From assembly GCF_004331465.1 (NCBI RefSeq), contig NZ_SJKB01000007.1, positions 124,001 to 188,000 on the forward strand: DNA of 64,000 nt, read 5' to 3'. This document shows, one piece after another, positions 41,201 through 47,744 of this stretch (its first letter is position 1; each line of letters starts with the position of its first letter). Source of the DNA: Kribbella pittospori (lineage in GTDB: Bacteria; Actinomycetota; Actinomycetes; Propionibacteriales; Kribbellaceae). The notes under the pieces are model-generated. The model was not told the origin of the DNA. It did not search any database and saw nothing but the letters and a program-made list of their open reading frames with translations. Made by a program: the position numbers and the translations under genes.

Positions 41201-41559
41201 GACAGCAGTTCGGCGTCGTTCGGATTGGCCAGCCGGACGCTGGTGAACGCGACGGCCGCGGTCTGTGCCAGTAACCAGAGGGCTTCGAAGACCCACAGCA
41301 CCCAGAGCAACGCGGCGCGCTTGCCACGCAGGAGCGCGCTACCGACGACGGCCAGGTAGACAGCCGGGAAGAAGGTGTGGCCGGCCGGGATGCCGAAGAA
41401 GTCGAACGCCTGGTCGACCCGCTTCACGTACGCCGGGGCGAACAGATGCAACGGGATCGCGATGAACGACCAGACTGCGGCGGCCACCACAACGCGTCCG
41501 ACCCACACGGCAGCACGGTGCTGCCACGCGGGAATCACTTCGGTTTGTTCCGACCGCAC
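38203..41559 (-). CDS. lysX: Bifunctional lysylphosphatidylglycerol synthetase / lysyl-tRNA synthetase
   Basis: A 1118-residue fusion. The N-terminal membrane part (about 15-250) has several helices. The cytosolic DUF2156/MprF-type aminoacyl-PG transferase domain (about 255-590) contains VFSPDKQAAIAYRVVNGVSL and FVPWGVRGVSLDLMRRDPES. From about 625 a class II LysRS follows, with an OB-fold (VSITGRVMRMRDHGGLSFAQ) and the catalytic core with ARPFATHINAYDTELFLRIA, FRNEGADATHNPEF and GLGIGVDRVMMML. It charges tRNA with lysine and transfers it to phosphatidylglycerol, reducing membrane negative charge and protecting against cationic peptides. The size matches LysX of actinobacteria. It is divergent from the DUF998 gene. 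Confidence 0.93.
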   Translation of the reverse strand: MRSEQTEVIPAWQHRAAVWVGRVVVAAAVWSFIAIPLHLFAPAYVKRVDQAFDFFGIPAGHTFFPAVYLAVVGSALLRGKRAALLWVLWVFEALWLLAQTAAVAFTSVRLANPNDAELLSDFGPATVKDLELGIVQVVVVIAIVVLLWTIRGAFPARLAPGTRRLAVGVLVTGMLISIAVSITLTQIFPKTLTGQREKIGWAIVAAFGQSRNRMGGHEGHGWIGLTVGAISAATLVIAFAIFLRSVRRVRYLTQPEELDVRRLLLEHGERDSLGYFATRRDKAVVFSPDKQAAIAYRVVNGVSLASGDPLGDPVAWPGAIQRWLAEARTYGWSPAVLSVSEEAAHAYVDAGLRALSMGDEAIIDVADFTLEGRTMRPVRQAVTRVQRAGYHAEVVRHGDLSPEMLAQYVHLAEKWRGAHTERGFSMALGRLGDPSDARCVMVIARDSDGEVRGLLSFVPWGVRGVSLDLMRRDPESVNGLMEFMVTSLVDACGDLGLHRISLNFAMFREIFSDAERVGAGPVLRLTNALLTAASRFWQLESLYQSNEKYLPRWSPRLICYSRGASLAQVLLAAGTAEGFLPAPRPWTRVDTVATAERHAIMAADGGAFATAVHEQEEELLRPALPDRKLTEQELIRRTKLAELVAAGIDPYPVSVPRTETLERVRALHPGLPADHRTGATVSITGRVMRMRDHGGLSFAQLQDGLAQLQVMLTTDDCGETALEQWRRFVDIGDHVSVTGEVVTSRRGELSIAVTSWLMAAKCLHPLPDKRKGFTDPEARVRQRHLDLIMNPDSLRMMQQRSAAVRALRNGFEARGFIEVETPMLQAVHGGANARPFATHINAYDTELFLRIAPELFLKRLSVGGMGKVFELNRNFRNEGADATHNPEFTSVEAYQPYADYHVMRELTRELLIEAATAVFGKPVVQRPDGEIDISGEWPVVTVHDAVGRAVGATIDADTPVERLRELCAEHGVHTTFELTAGELVLELYDELVEPATTVPTFYTDFPLETSPLTRSHRSEPRLAERWDLVAFGAEIGTAYSELVDPVEQRRRLTEQSLKAAAGDPEAMSLDEDFLSTLEYAMPPTGGLGIGVDRVMMMLTGQNIRATLAFPFVRSAPRS

Positions 41560-41668
41560 GCAGCGATCATGCCATCACTTCGCCGCGACTTCGGTCGTGC
41601 TAGGTCTACCTCGAGGGTATAGCTGAGACGACAGTCAATCCGTTGGTCTGCGTGCGACGCTTTCGGGC

Positions 41669-42325
41669 ATGGTGACCGTCCCGTATCGCTTGATGCGTAA
41701 CGTGATGGTCGCGGCCGGCGTGCTGTACTGCAGCCTGTTGCTCGAGGCGGTCGCCGGTTATCCACTCGACGTACACCGGTCGTTCCTGAGTGAGCTCGGG
41801 GCGCGGGATCAGGCCACCAGTCCCTACGCGCGGGCGATGGACCTTGGCGCCGGTGTGCTGGTGCTGGTCGCTGCGGTCCTCGGGCGACCCGCTGCGCGGA
41901 TGCATCGCGACGTCGCGGGGCTGCTGATCAGCGCCGCGGTCTTCGGCGCCGGCACGTTGTTCGATTCGCTCTCGCCGATGGACTGCGCGCCTTCGGCAGA
42001 CGCCGCCTGCCGAGCCGCCGCCGAATCTCCAGCGCTGGTGCTGCACGAGATCACGTCGACGCTGGCCGGCCTCGGAAGCATTGTCATGGGCATCTTTGCT
42101 CTGCTCATCCTGCGAAGATCGCGCGGTGTCCGCGGGCGGCCCGTCGCGGCCCTGGCGGCCGCCGTCGTGGTGACCCAGGCGTGGCTCGGGATCGAGACCG
42201 GGGTCGAGGTGCTCACCGGCAACGATCTGCATCCGCCGGGCATCCTGCAACGGGTGTCGATCCTGCTGGTGTGCATATTCCTGGGGACAGTAGTGCCCGC
42301 CGTGAGGCACGCTTGCTCTCGATGA
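41669..42325 (+). CDS. DUF998 family membrane protein
   Basis: A 218-residue integral membrane protein with about six helices: NVMVAAGVLYCSLLLEAVAG, LGAGVLVLVAAVLG, VAGLLISAAVFGAGTLFDSL and further ones. The layout and the region FLSELGARDQATSPYARAMD are typical of DUF998. The function is unknown. Its stop overlaps the ATG of the downstream alpha/beta hydrolase, so the two proteins may act together. It diverges from lysX. Confidence 0.8.
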   Translation: MVTVPYRLMRNVMVAAGVLYCSLLLEAVAGYPLDVHRSFLSELGARDQATSPYARAMDLGAGVLVLVAAVLGRPAARMHRDVAGLLISAAVFGAGTLFDSLSPMDCAPSADAACRAAAESPALVLHEITSTLAGLGSIVMGIFALLILRRSRGVRGRPVAALAAAVVVTQAWLGIETGVEVLTGNDLHPPGILQRVSILLVCIFLGTVVPAVRHACSR

Positions 42326-43080
42326 CCGTCACGTGGATCGTGCTGCCCGGCCTGGCCGAGACTCCGGAGGAGTTCGCGCGGGTCGTCGAGTTGTTGCCGG
42401 GCACCGATCTGCGCGTGATCGATCCCTGGCGTACGCCGGTCACCTCCGACGTCGACCAGTTGCGTACGGCGGCCGGGGTACCGGCGGATGCGGAGATCGG
42501 GCTGGTCGGTCACTCGATCGGCGGACTGGCTGCGTTGCGGTGGGCGCTGACCCGGCCGGCCGAAGTGGTCAGTCTGGTGCTCGTGGACACCAGTCTCACC
42601 TCGGAGACCGGGGTGCGGTGGCTGTATCCGGGGACGCGGGGTGATCGGGCGGTGCGCGGATTCCTGCGGTTGCTCGGGCGGATCGGCGTACCGCAACTGC
42701 TGGGACCGGGGCTGCGGCGGCTGATCGTACGGATCGGCAGTGCGACGAAGCGGGATCTGTTGTCCAAGGCAACTGAACGGACGCGGTACGGCGGCCCGTC
42801 GTCCTGGCTGCTGTTCTGGGACGAACTGGCCGGGAGCTGGGAGCTGGCGACCGAGGTCGGAAAACTGGTCGCCCGGCCGGTTGATGTGATCGCGCCGACC
42901 GTGCTGCTGGTCGCCACGGGTGGCAGTTCGCGCTTCACCGCCAACCGGTGGGTGGCAGGTCAGCAACGGTTGGCGGACGCGCTGGGCGGCACGGTCGAGG
43001 TGCTACCGGACTCCGCCCACCTCGTTCACCTGGACCGCCCAGACGCAATCGCTGCGGTTGTCCGACCTAGGCAGTTGTAG
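42322..43080 (+). CDS. Alpha/beta hydrolase coupled to the DUF998 protein
   Basis: A 252-residue alpha/beta hydrolase. The first strand is WIVLPGLAETPEEF, the nucleophile is Ser65 in LVGHSIGGLAALRW, and LPDSAHLVHLDRPDAI at the end carries the catalytic His. The substrate is unknown. The start overlaps the upstream stop (ATGA). Its 3' end overlaps the convergent ROK gene by 14 bp. Confidence 0.82.
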   Translation: MTVTWIVLPGLAETPEEFARVVELLPGTDLRVIDPWRTPVTSDVDQLRTAAGVPADAEIGLVGHSIGGLAALRWALTRPAEVVSLVLVDTSLTSETGVRWLYPGTRGDRAVRGFLRLLGRIGVPQLLGPGLRRLIVRIGSATKRDLLSKATERTRYGGPSSWLLFWDELAGSWELATEVGKLVARPVDVIAPTVLLVATGGSSRFTANRWVAGQQRLADALGGTVEVLPDSAHLVHLDRPDAIAAVVRPRQL

Positions 43081-44296
43081 TGAGAGTCGGGGTCGGGAGC
43101 TTGCGCTGCCAGACCTCGTCCAGGGCCATCCGCATCGCGCCGGTGACGACCGCGTCCTCGGCCAGAGCGGACAACTCCAGCTTCGGGTGGTTCAGAGTCA
43201 GCAGCCGCAACTGGTCAGAGATGGCGTCGAGCAGTACGGCGCCGGCCCGGGCGACGCCGCCGCCGATGACGACGGCGGTCGGGTCGAGCACGAGGATCGA
43301 CGGGGCCAGAGCACGGGCGAAGTCGCGGGCGACCTGCTGCACGACGGCCTGAGCCACCGGGTCGCGCTCGGCCGCAGCCGCGAACACATCGGCCGTATCG
43401 AGCTGCTCACCACCCAGCTCAGCCAGCCGGGACTTCGGGTTGTCCAGTGCGGCCTGCCGTCCGAGAGCTGCGATCGCCTCCGAGCCGACCGCACGCTCCA
43501 ACGGGCCCCGGCTGTCTTCGGGGTTGATCACGTCGTCCGGCGCGGTGGCGATGAAGCCGATCTCGCCGGCCGCTCCGGTGCCGCGGTGCAGCCGTCCGTC
43601 GATGACGATGCCGGCGCCGAGTCGCTCACCCCACTGCACTGCCAGCAGCGTGCCGGTGCCGCCACGAGCCGCGGCGATGGCAAGCGCGGCCAGGTTGGCG
43701 TCGTTGTCGAGCATCACCGGGCAGTCGAGCAGACCGCGGACATGCTTGATCAGGTCGATCGCGGACCAGCCCGGAACACTCGGGACCAGCTGCACCCGAC
43801 CGGTGTGCTCGTCCACGATGCCGGGGCTGGCGGCCACCGCAGCGGCGACGTCCTCGGCCGGTACTTCGGCCTCCGCGAGAGCCTCGGTGATCACCTCGCT
43901 GATGACTCCGAGCAGCTCCTGCGCGGTCCATCCGGGTCCGGAGCGCCGTACCAGGGAGAGCTTGCGGCCGGCCAGGTCGGAGACGCCGACGGTCACCCGG
44001 TGCGGGCCGACGTCGAGGCCGAGCACCGGCGCCGCGCGGCCACGCAGTGACACCCGGATCGCCGGTCGGCCGAGCGAGCGGTCCGCCGAGTCGGGGCCGT
44101 GCTGCTGCAGCCAGCCGGCGTCCAGCAGCTCGTCGACTGCCTGCGCGACGGTCGGTCTGGCCAGGCCGGTCCGTTCGACCAGCTCCGCGACACGCAGTGG
44201 TGCCGGTGCGGAGCGCCGTACCGCGTCCAGGACTGCCGCGACGTTGATCCGCCGCAGCATCGTCGTACCGCCGCCGCCGACCGTTCCCTTACCCAT
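43067..44296 (-). CDS. ROK family transcriptional regulator
   Basis: A 409-residue ROK repressor. The N-terminal winged HTH includes PLRVAELVERTGLARPTVAQ and ELLDAGWLQQ. The sugar-kinase-like domain has LGLDVGPHRVTVGVSDLAGR, the aspartate in VMLDNDANLAALA, and TLLAVQWGERLGAGIVIDG. The ROK zinc-site cysteine cluster is not evident, as in other regulators of this group. ATG 44296 has AAGGGG upstream. No sugar operon is adjacent, so targets are distant or itself. The upstream sequence is unusually A/T-rich (TATATAG near 44330). Confidence 0.85.
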   Translation of the reverse strand: MGKGTVGGGGTTMLRRINVAAVLDAVRRSAPAPLRVAELVERTGLARPTVAQAVDELLDAGWLQQHGPDSADRSLGRPAIRVSLRGRAAPVLGLDVGPHRVTVGVSDLAGRKLSLVRRSGPGWTAQELLGVISEVITEALAEAEVPAEDVAAAVAASPGIVDEHTGRVQLVPSVPGWSAIDLIKHVRGLLDCPVMLDNDANLAALAIAAARGGTGTLLAVQWGERLGAGIVIDGRLHRGTGAAGEIGFIATAPDDVINPEDSRGPLERAVGSEAIAALGRQAALDNPKSRLAELGGEQLDTADVFAAAAERDPVAQAVVQQVARDFARALAPSILVLDPTAVVIGGGVARAGAVLLDAISDQLRLLTLNHPKLELSALAEDAVVTGAMRMALDEVWQRKLPTPTLTTTA

Positions 44297-44424
44297 GTCC
44301 GACCCCTTGCCTGCCACCCGCCCATCCTATATAGAAAGCGAGCGTTCATAAATTACCGTGAGTCCCGTGTCCGCAAGCGGCTGGCGGTCGCCGACTGCGT
44401 GAGTCGACAACTATCACCCACTGG

Positions 44425-44468
44425 GGGTCCGATCCTCCAGCACACGCATCAGTGCCGGAATCGGACCC
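44425..44468. terminator. Hairpin after the LAL regulator gene
   Basis: GGGTCCGAT (44425-44433) pairs with ATCGGACCC (44460-44468), with further pairing just inside. It lies 30 bp beyond the stop of the LuxR-type gene on the minus strand, where its terminator would be. Confidence 0.45.
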
Positions 44469-44497
44469 GCAACACGCGGAGTGTCCCGGTCCGCTGT

Positions 44498-47422
44498 TCA
44501 GTCCTGCACAACGGTCCGGGCGAAACTGCTCAGTGCCTCCCGATCCGGTTGCTGGGTTTTGGTCATCAGACTCGCCACGTGTTTCTCCACCGTCCGCGGC
44601 GAGATGTGCAGCCGGGAGGCGATCGACTTGTTCCCGATCCGGTCGACCAGCAACCGGCAGACCTCGTACTCGCGGGTGGTGACCCCGAGCTGACGAAGGT
44701 GCGCGGGCACCTGCTCGGTCCCGCTCCGCCGCTGCGAGACGGTTGCCCCGAGCTGACGCAGCAGACTACGGCAGGCACTGGCCACCGCCGGCACCTCCGC
44801 GTTGTGGAAGTAGTCCTCAGCCTGCCGCAACCAGGCGACCGGCTCGCCCCAGCCGTCCGCATGGGCCGGCTCGGCCACCAGCCGAAGACCCAGATAGCGC
44901 GCCATCGGGTAGAGCGACGCGGTCTCCAGCGCCTCCAGCACCTTGGCGTTGGCCGCGTCCACCCGACCGTCCCGGCCGAGCAGTACGGCGTGTGCCAACT
45001 GGACGAACTGCTTGTTCCACCGCATTCCGCTGGCAGCCGCGGCGGTGATCGCCTCGAAGTGCGCCCAGCCGTTGCGGCCGGACAGTACGCCGAGCAGCAG
45101 GCCCAGCCCGTACTTCCCCGACGTGTGCAGGGTGGTCGGATTCTGCGCGTCGTACGCGAGCGCCTGCGCCATCTCGGAGTCGGCCAGCTCGCGGTTCTCC
45201 TCCAGCAGCGCGCAGAACGTCCGCGCCAGCCCGTAGGAGTACGGCAGCTCGTACGACGCCCGCTCGCCACCCCAGTTCGCGACCTCGGCCAGCGTCGCCT
45301 CCATCGCCGTACGGCGACCCTGATGCGCCTCCAGGATCGCCTTGGTGGACAGGAAGTACGTCGCCGAGCGGCCGAGCCGCAGTCGCCGGGTCACCTCCAG
45401 GCACTCGTCGATGATGACCGCGGCCTTGGCGTACTCCGACCGCAGGATCGCCTGCTGGCCGAGGATGCCGTCGACCTCGTAGGCGAGTGGGATCGCCCCG
45501 ATCCGCAACGCCTGCTGCCGGGCCCGTTCGAGCTCGGCGATGCTGCCGTTGGCCAGGCAGATCGTGCCGGCCTGGAAGATGTGCGAGCAGACCCGCTGGA
45601 AGGTCATGTTGTGTTCTTCGGCCACCAGCCGGGCGCGGTGGAAGAAGTCGATCGACCGGTCCAGGTCGTGCTCGCGTGACAGGATGCCGAGCAGTTGCAA
45701 CGCATCGCACGCCACCGCCGGCAGCTTCGCGCGTTCAGCTGCTTCGGCCGCGCGGGTGGCAAGCTCGGTGGCGGCCTTCAGCCGGCCTGGACTCGGCCTG
45801 GCGAGCTCGAGGTGTGCGGCGATCGCGTCGACCGGTGCGAGGTCGGCGTCGCCCGCGTCGATGCCCAGCAGCGATCGCGCGGTCGCGACCTGGGTCAGTG
45901 CGGCAGACCAGCGGCCAGCCATGTGTTCGAGATTGGCCAACTGGACATGCAAGGCGGCGACTCTGCTGCTGTCGAGGTTGCGGTCGGCCATCTCCTCGAT
46001 GGTCGCCGCGTGCTCCGCGCTGCTCTCGAACTGACCGGTCTCACTGAGTGCGATCAGCAACGACCCCAGCACCTCGGCGCGGTAGATGGTGTCGGGATCG
46101 CCGGCCAGCAAGGCGTTCGCGCGCTCCAGCAGGTTGACGGCCGACGCCATCGATCCTTCGTCGAACGATCGTCGCCCGGCCATCGCGAAGAGTCGTCCGG
46201 CACGCCCGTTGTCCCCTCCGGTCTCGGCCAGTTCCGCGACCATCGGACACCATTCACCGGGCAGACCGGGGTGCAACTCCTCGATCGCATCGGCACACCG
46301 TCGCGCCAGTGTGGATCGCTCTGTCGGCGTCAGGCCTGCCAGCAATGCATCCGCAGTCAATGGATGCCGGAATGCGTACCAGTCCGGAACGGGCTCGTCC
46401 GGCCCGACCAGTTGCGCCGCAAGGCCGGCGCGCAGCGTGGCCAGCAGCAACCGCTCGTCGGTCCCAGTGGCCTTGCGTACGACGCTCAGCGGGAAGCGAT
46501 GACCGATGACCGCGGCAAGCACCAGCAGGTCACGTGACTGCGGGCCGAGTTGGTCGGTCCGGCTACTGATGCTGCGCACAACGGCCGCCGGGACGGTGGT
46601 CTGCAGGCCGTCGACGACCTGGACACTGCCATCCTCCTTCGACAGCAGCTGTCCGGTCCGGCTCGCCTCCTGCAGCAATTCCTCAACGATAAAAGGGACT
46701 CCGGCACTGTCCCGCCACAGGCTGTCGACCAGAGCATCGGGTACGCCGTCCACCGGGACCTCAAGGCACCCGGCCGCGAGCTCACCCACCTCTGCGCGGT
46801 CCAACGGTTGCAGCTCGATCAGACCGGCCGCTCCACGCTGTGCGGACAGTTGGGCGAGCTCGAAGGCCGCGCAGGTCTCCGAACGAAGTGTGGCGACCAG
46901 CGCGATCGGCTGGTCCTCCAAGTTGTCGAGCAGGTACTCGATCACAGCGAGGGTCTCCGGATCAGAACCGTGCAGATCCTCCAGCACCAGCAGGCAGCCG
47001 CGGTCCTTGCCGACCAGGGCCAGCAACCGCAGGACGGCCTCACCGAGAACGACAGTGGAGGTCGCGGTGTTGTGTGCTGTCCCGTCGTCCCAGTCCGGTA
47101 CCAGGCGGCCGAGCACCTGGCGGTACGGCCCGAGACCGTCGGCCGCAGGCATCTCGCCGCGGCGGATCAACGACAGCAACGCCTCCGTGAACGGGCGGAA
47201 CGCAACCATCGTGCCGATGGCTCCGACGCGTCCGCGCAACGTTGCCATCGCATCGTCCAGCGCCCGCGTGGTGGCGACTCCGGCCAGCCGGCTCTTGCCG
47301 ATACCGGGCTCACCGACGAGGAAGACCGCACCTCCGTGACCGCCACGGGCTGCAGCCAGCAGGCGGTGGAGCTGATCGATCTCCCTGTCTCTGCCGACCA
47401 CTCCGGGCGCACGGGTCTGCAT
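44498..47422 (-). CDS. Large ATP-binding LuxR (LAL) family regulator
   Basis: A 974-residue STAND-type activator. The AAA ATPase has a Walker A GEPGIGKS (37-44) and a Walker B-like LLVLEDLHGSD, then a long helical TPR-like region. The C-terminal LuxR HTH is TTREYEVCRLLVDRIGNKSI and SRLHISPRTVEKHVASLM (about 910-955). LAL proteins are typical pathway-specific activators of secondary metabolism. ATG 47422 (MQTRAPG) is the likely start, since the frame above it is proline-rich. It lies downstream of lanM and the small peptide gene in the same direction, 109 bp away, so it may be co-transcribed or read from its own promoter. Confidence 0.9.
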   Translation of the reverse strand: MQTRAPGVVGRDREIDQLHRLLAAARGGHGGAVFLVGEPGIGKSRLAGVATTRALDDAMATLRGRVGAIGTMVAFRPFTEALLSLIRRGEMPAADGLGPYRQVLGRLVPDWDDGTAHNTATSTVVLGEAVLRLLALVGKDRGCLLVLEDLHGSDPETLAVIEYLLDNLEDQPIALVATLRSETCAAFELAQLSAQRGAAGLIELQPLDRAEVGELAAGCLEVPVDGVPDALVDSLWRDSAGVPFIVEELLQEASRTGQLLSKEDGSVQVVDGLQTTVPAAVVRSISSRTDQLGPQSRDLLVLAAVIGHRFPLSVVRKATGTDERLLLATLRAGLAAQLVGPDEPVPDWYAFRHPLTADALLAGLTPTERSTLARRCADAIEELHPGLPGEWCPMVAELAETGGDNGRAGRLFAMAGRRSFDEGSMASAVNLLERANALLAGDPDTIYRAEVLGSLLIALSETGQFESSAEHAATIEEMADRNLDSSRVAALHVQLANLEHMAGRWSAALTQVATARSLLGIDAGDADLAPVDAIAAHLELARPSPGRLKAATELATRAAEAAERAKLPAVACDALQLLGILSREHDLDRSIDFFHRARLVAEEHNMTFQRVCSHIFQAGTICLANGSIAELERARQQALRIGAIPLAYEVDGILGQQAILRSEYAKAAVIIDECLEVTRRLRLGRSATYFLSTKAILEAHQGRRTAMEATLAEVANWGGERASYELPYSYGLARTFCALLEENRELADSEMAQALAYDAQNPTTLHTSGKYGLGLLLGVLSGRNGWAHFEAITAAAASGMRWNKQFVQLAHAVLLGRDGRVDAANAKVLEALETASLYPMARYLGLRLVAEPAHADGWGEPVAWLRQAEDYFHNAEVPAVASACRSLLRQLGATVSQRRSGTEQVPAHLRQLGVTTREYEVCRLLVDRIGNKSIASRLHISPRTVEKHVASLMTKTQQPDREALSSFARTVVQD

Positions 47423-47531
47423 GCTTGCCAACTCTAACGACGTATCGCTGCCACCGCAGCGGATCGGCGGGGCCGGCCGGGCACCCTCGGGTGACCGGGC
47501 GACTCCGCCGATCAAGCGCTTGCTGGCAGGC

Positions 47532-47744
47532 TCAGGCTTCGATCGTGGGCCAGGTGCTGAACACGCCGGCGTTGGCGACCGCCGCGAGGGCGAACGCGCT
47601 CATCCCGACGGTGCCCACCAGCGCCATTGCGCGGGCACCGACGTGGGCACGCTTCGGCAGCGTGATCGGGCCGAGTGGGTCGGTGGAGTCCGGGCGCTCG
47701 AGCTGGGCGTCGCGGAGGTCGTCATCGTGGTGCTGGGCGGTCAT
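47532..47744 (-). CDS. Cysteine-free 70-residue peptide coupled to lanM (candidate RiPP precursor)
   Basis: A 70-residue peptide. The N-terminal part (1-30) is acidic and polar (TAQHHDDDLRDAQLERPD) and resembles a leader. Residues 39-61 are a hydrophobic Ala/Val/Gly-rich segment (AMALVGTVGMSAFALAAVA), and the tail is GVFSTWPTIEA. It has no cysteine; hydroxyl residues beyond the leader are Thr45, Ser49, Ser63, Thr64 and Thr67. Its ATG overlaps the lanM stop (ATGA) and AGGGGAAA precedes it, so it is made with LanM. It could be a LanM substrate yielding dehydrated rather than lanthionine residues, or simply a small membrane protein (for example immunity). Confidence 0.65.
   Translation of the reverse strand: MTAQHHDDDLRDAQLERPDSTDPLGPITLPKRAHVGARAMALVGTVGMSAFALAAVANAGVFSTWPTIEA

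Noticed and set aside
38203..41559. LysX fusion as a novel chimera
   Set aside because: The MprF-type plus lysyl-tRNA synthetase fusion is well known in actinobacteria.
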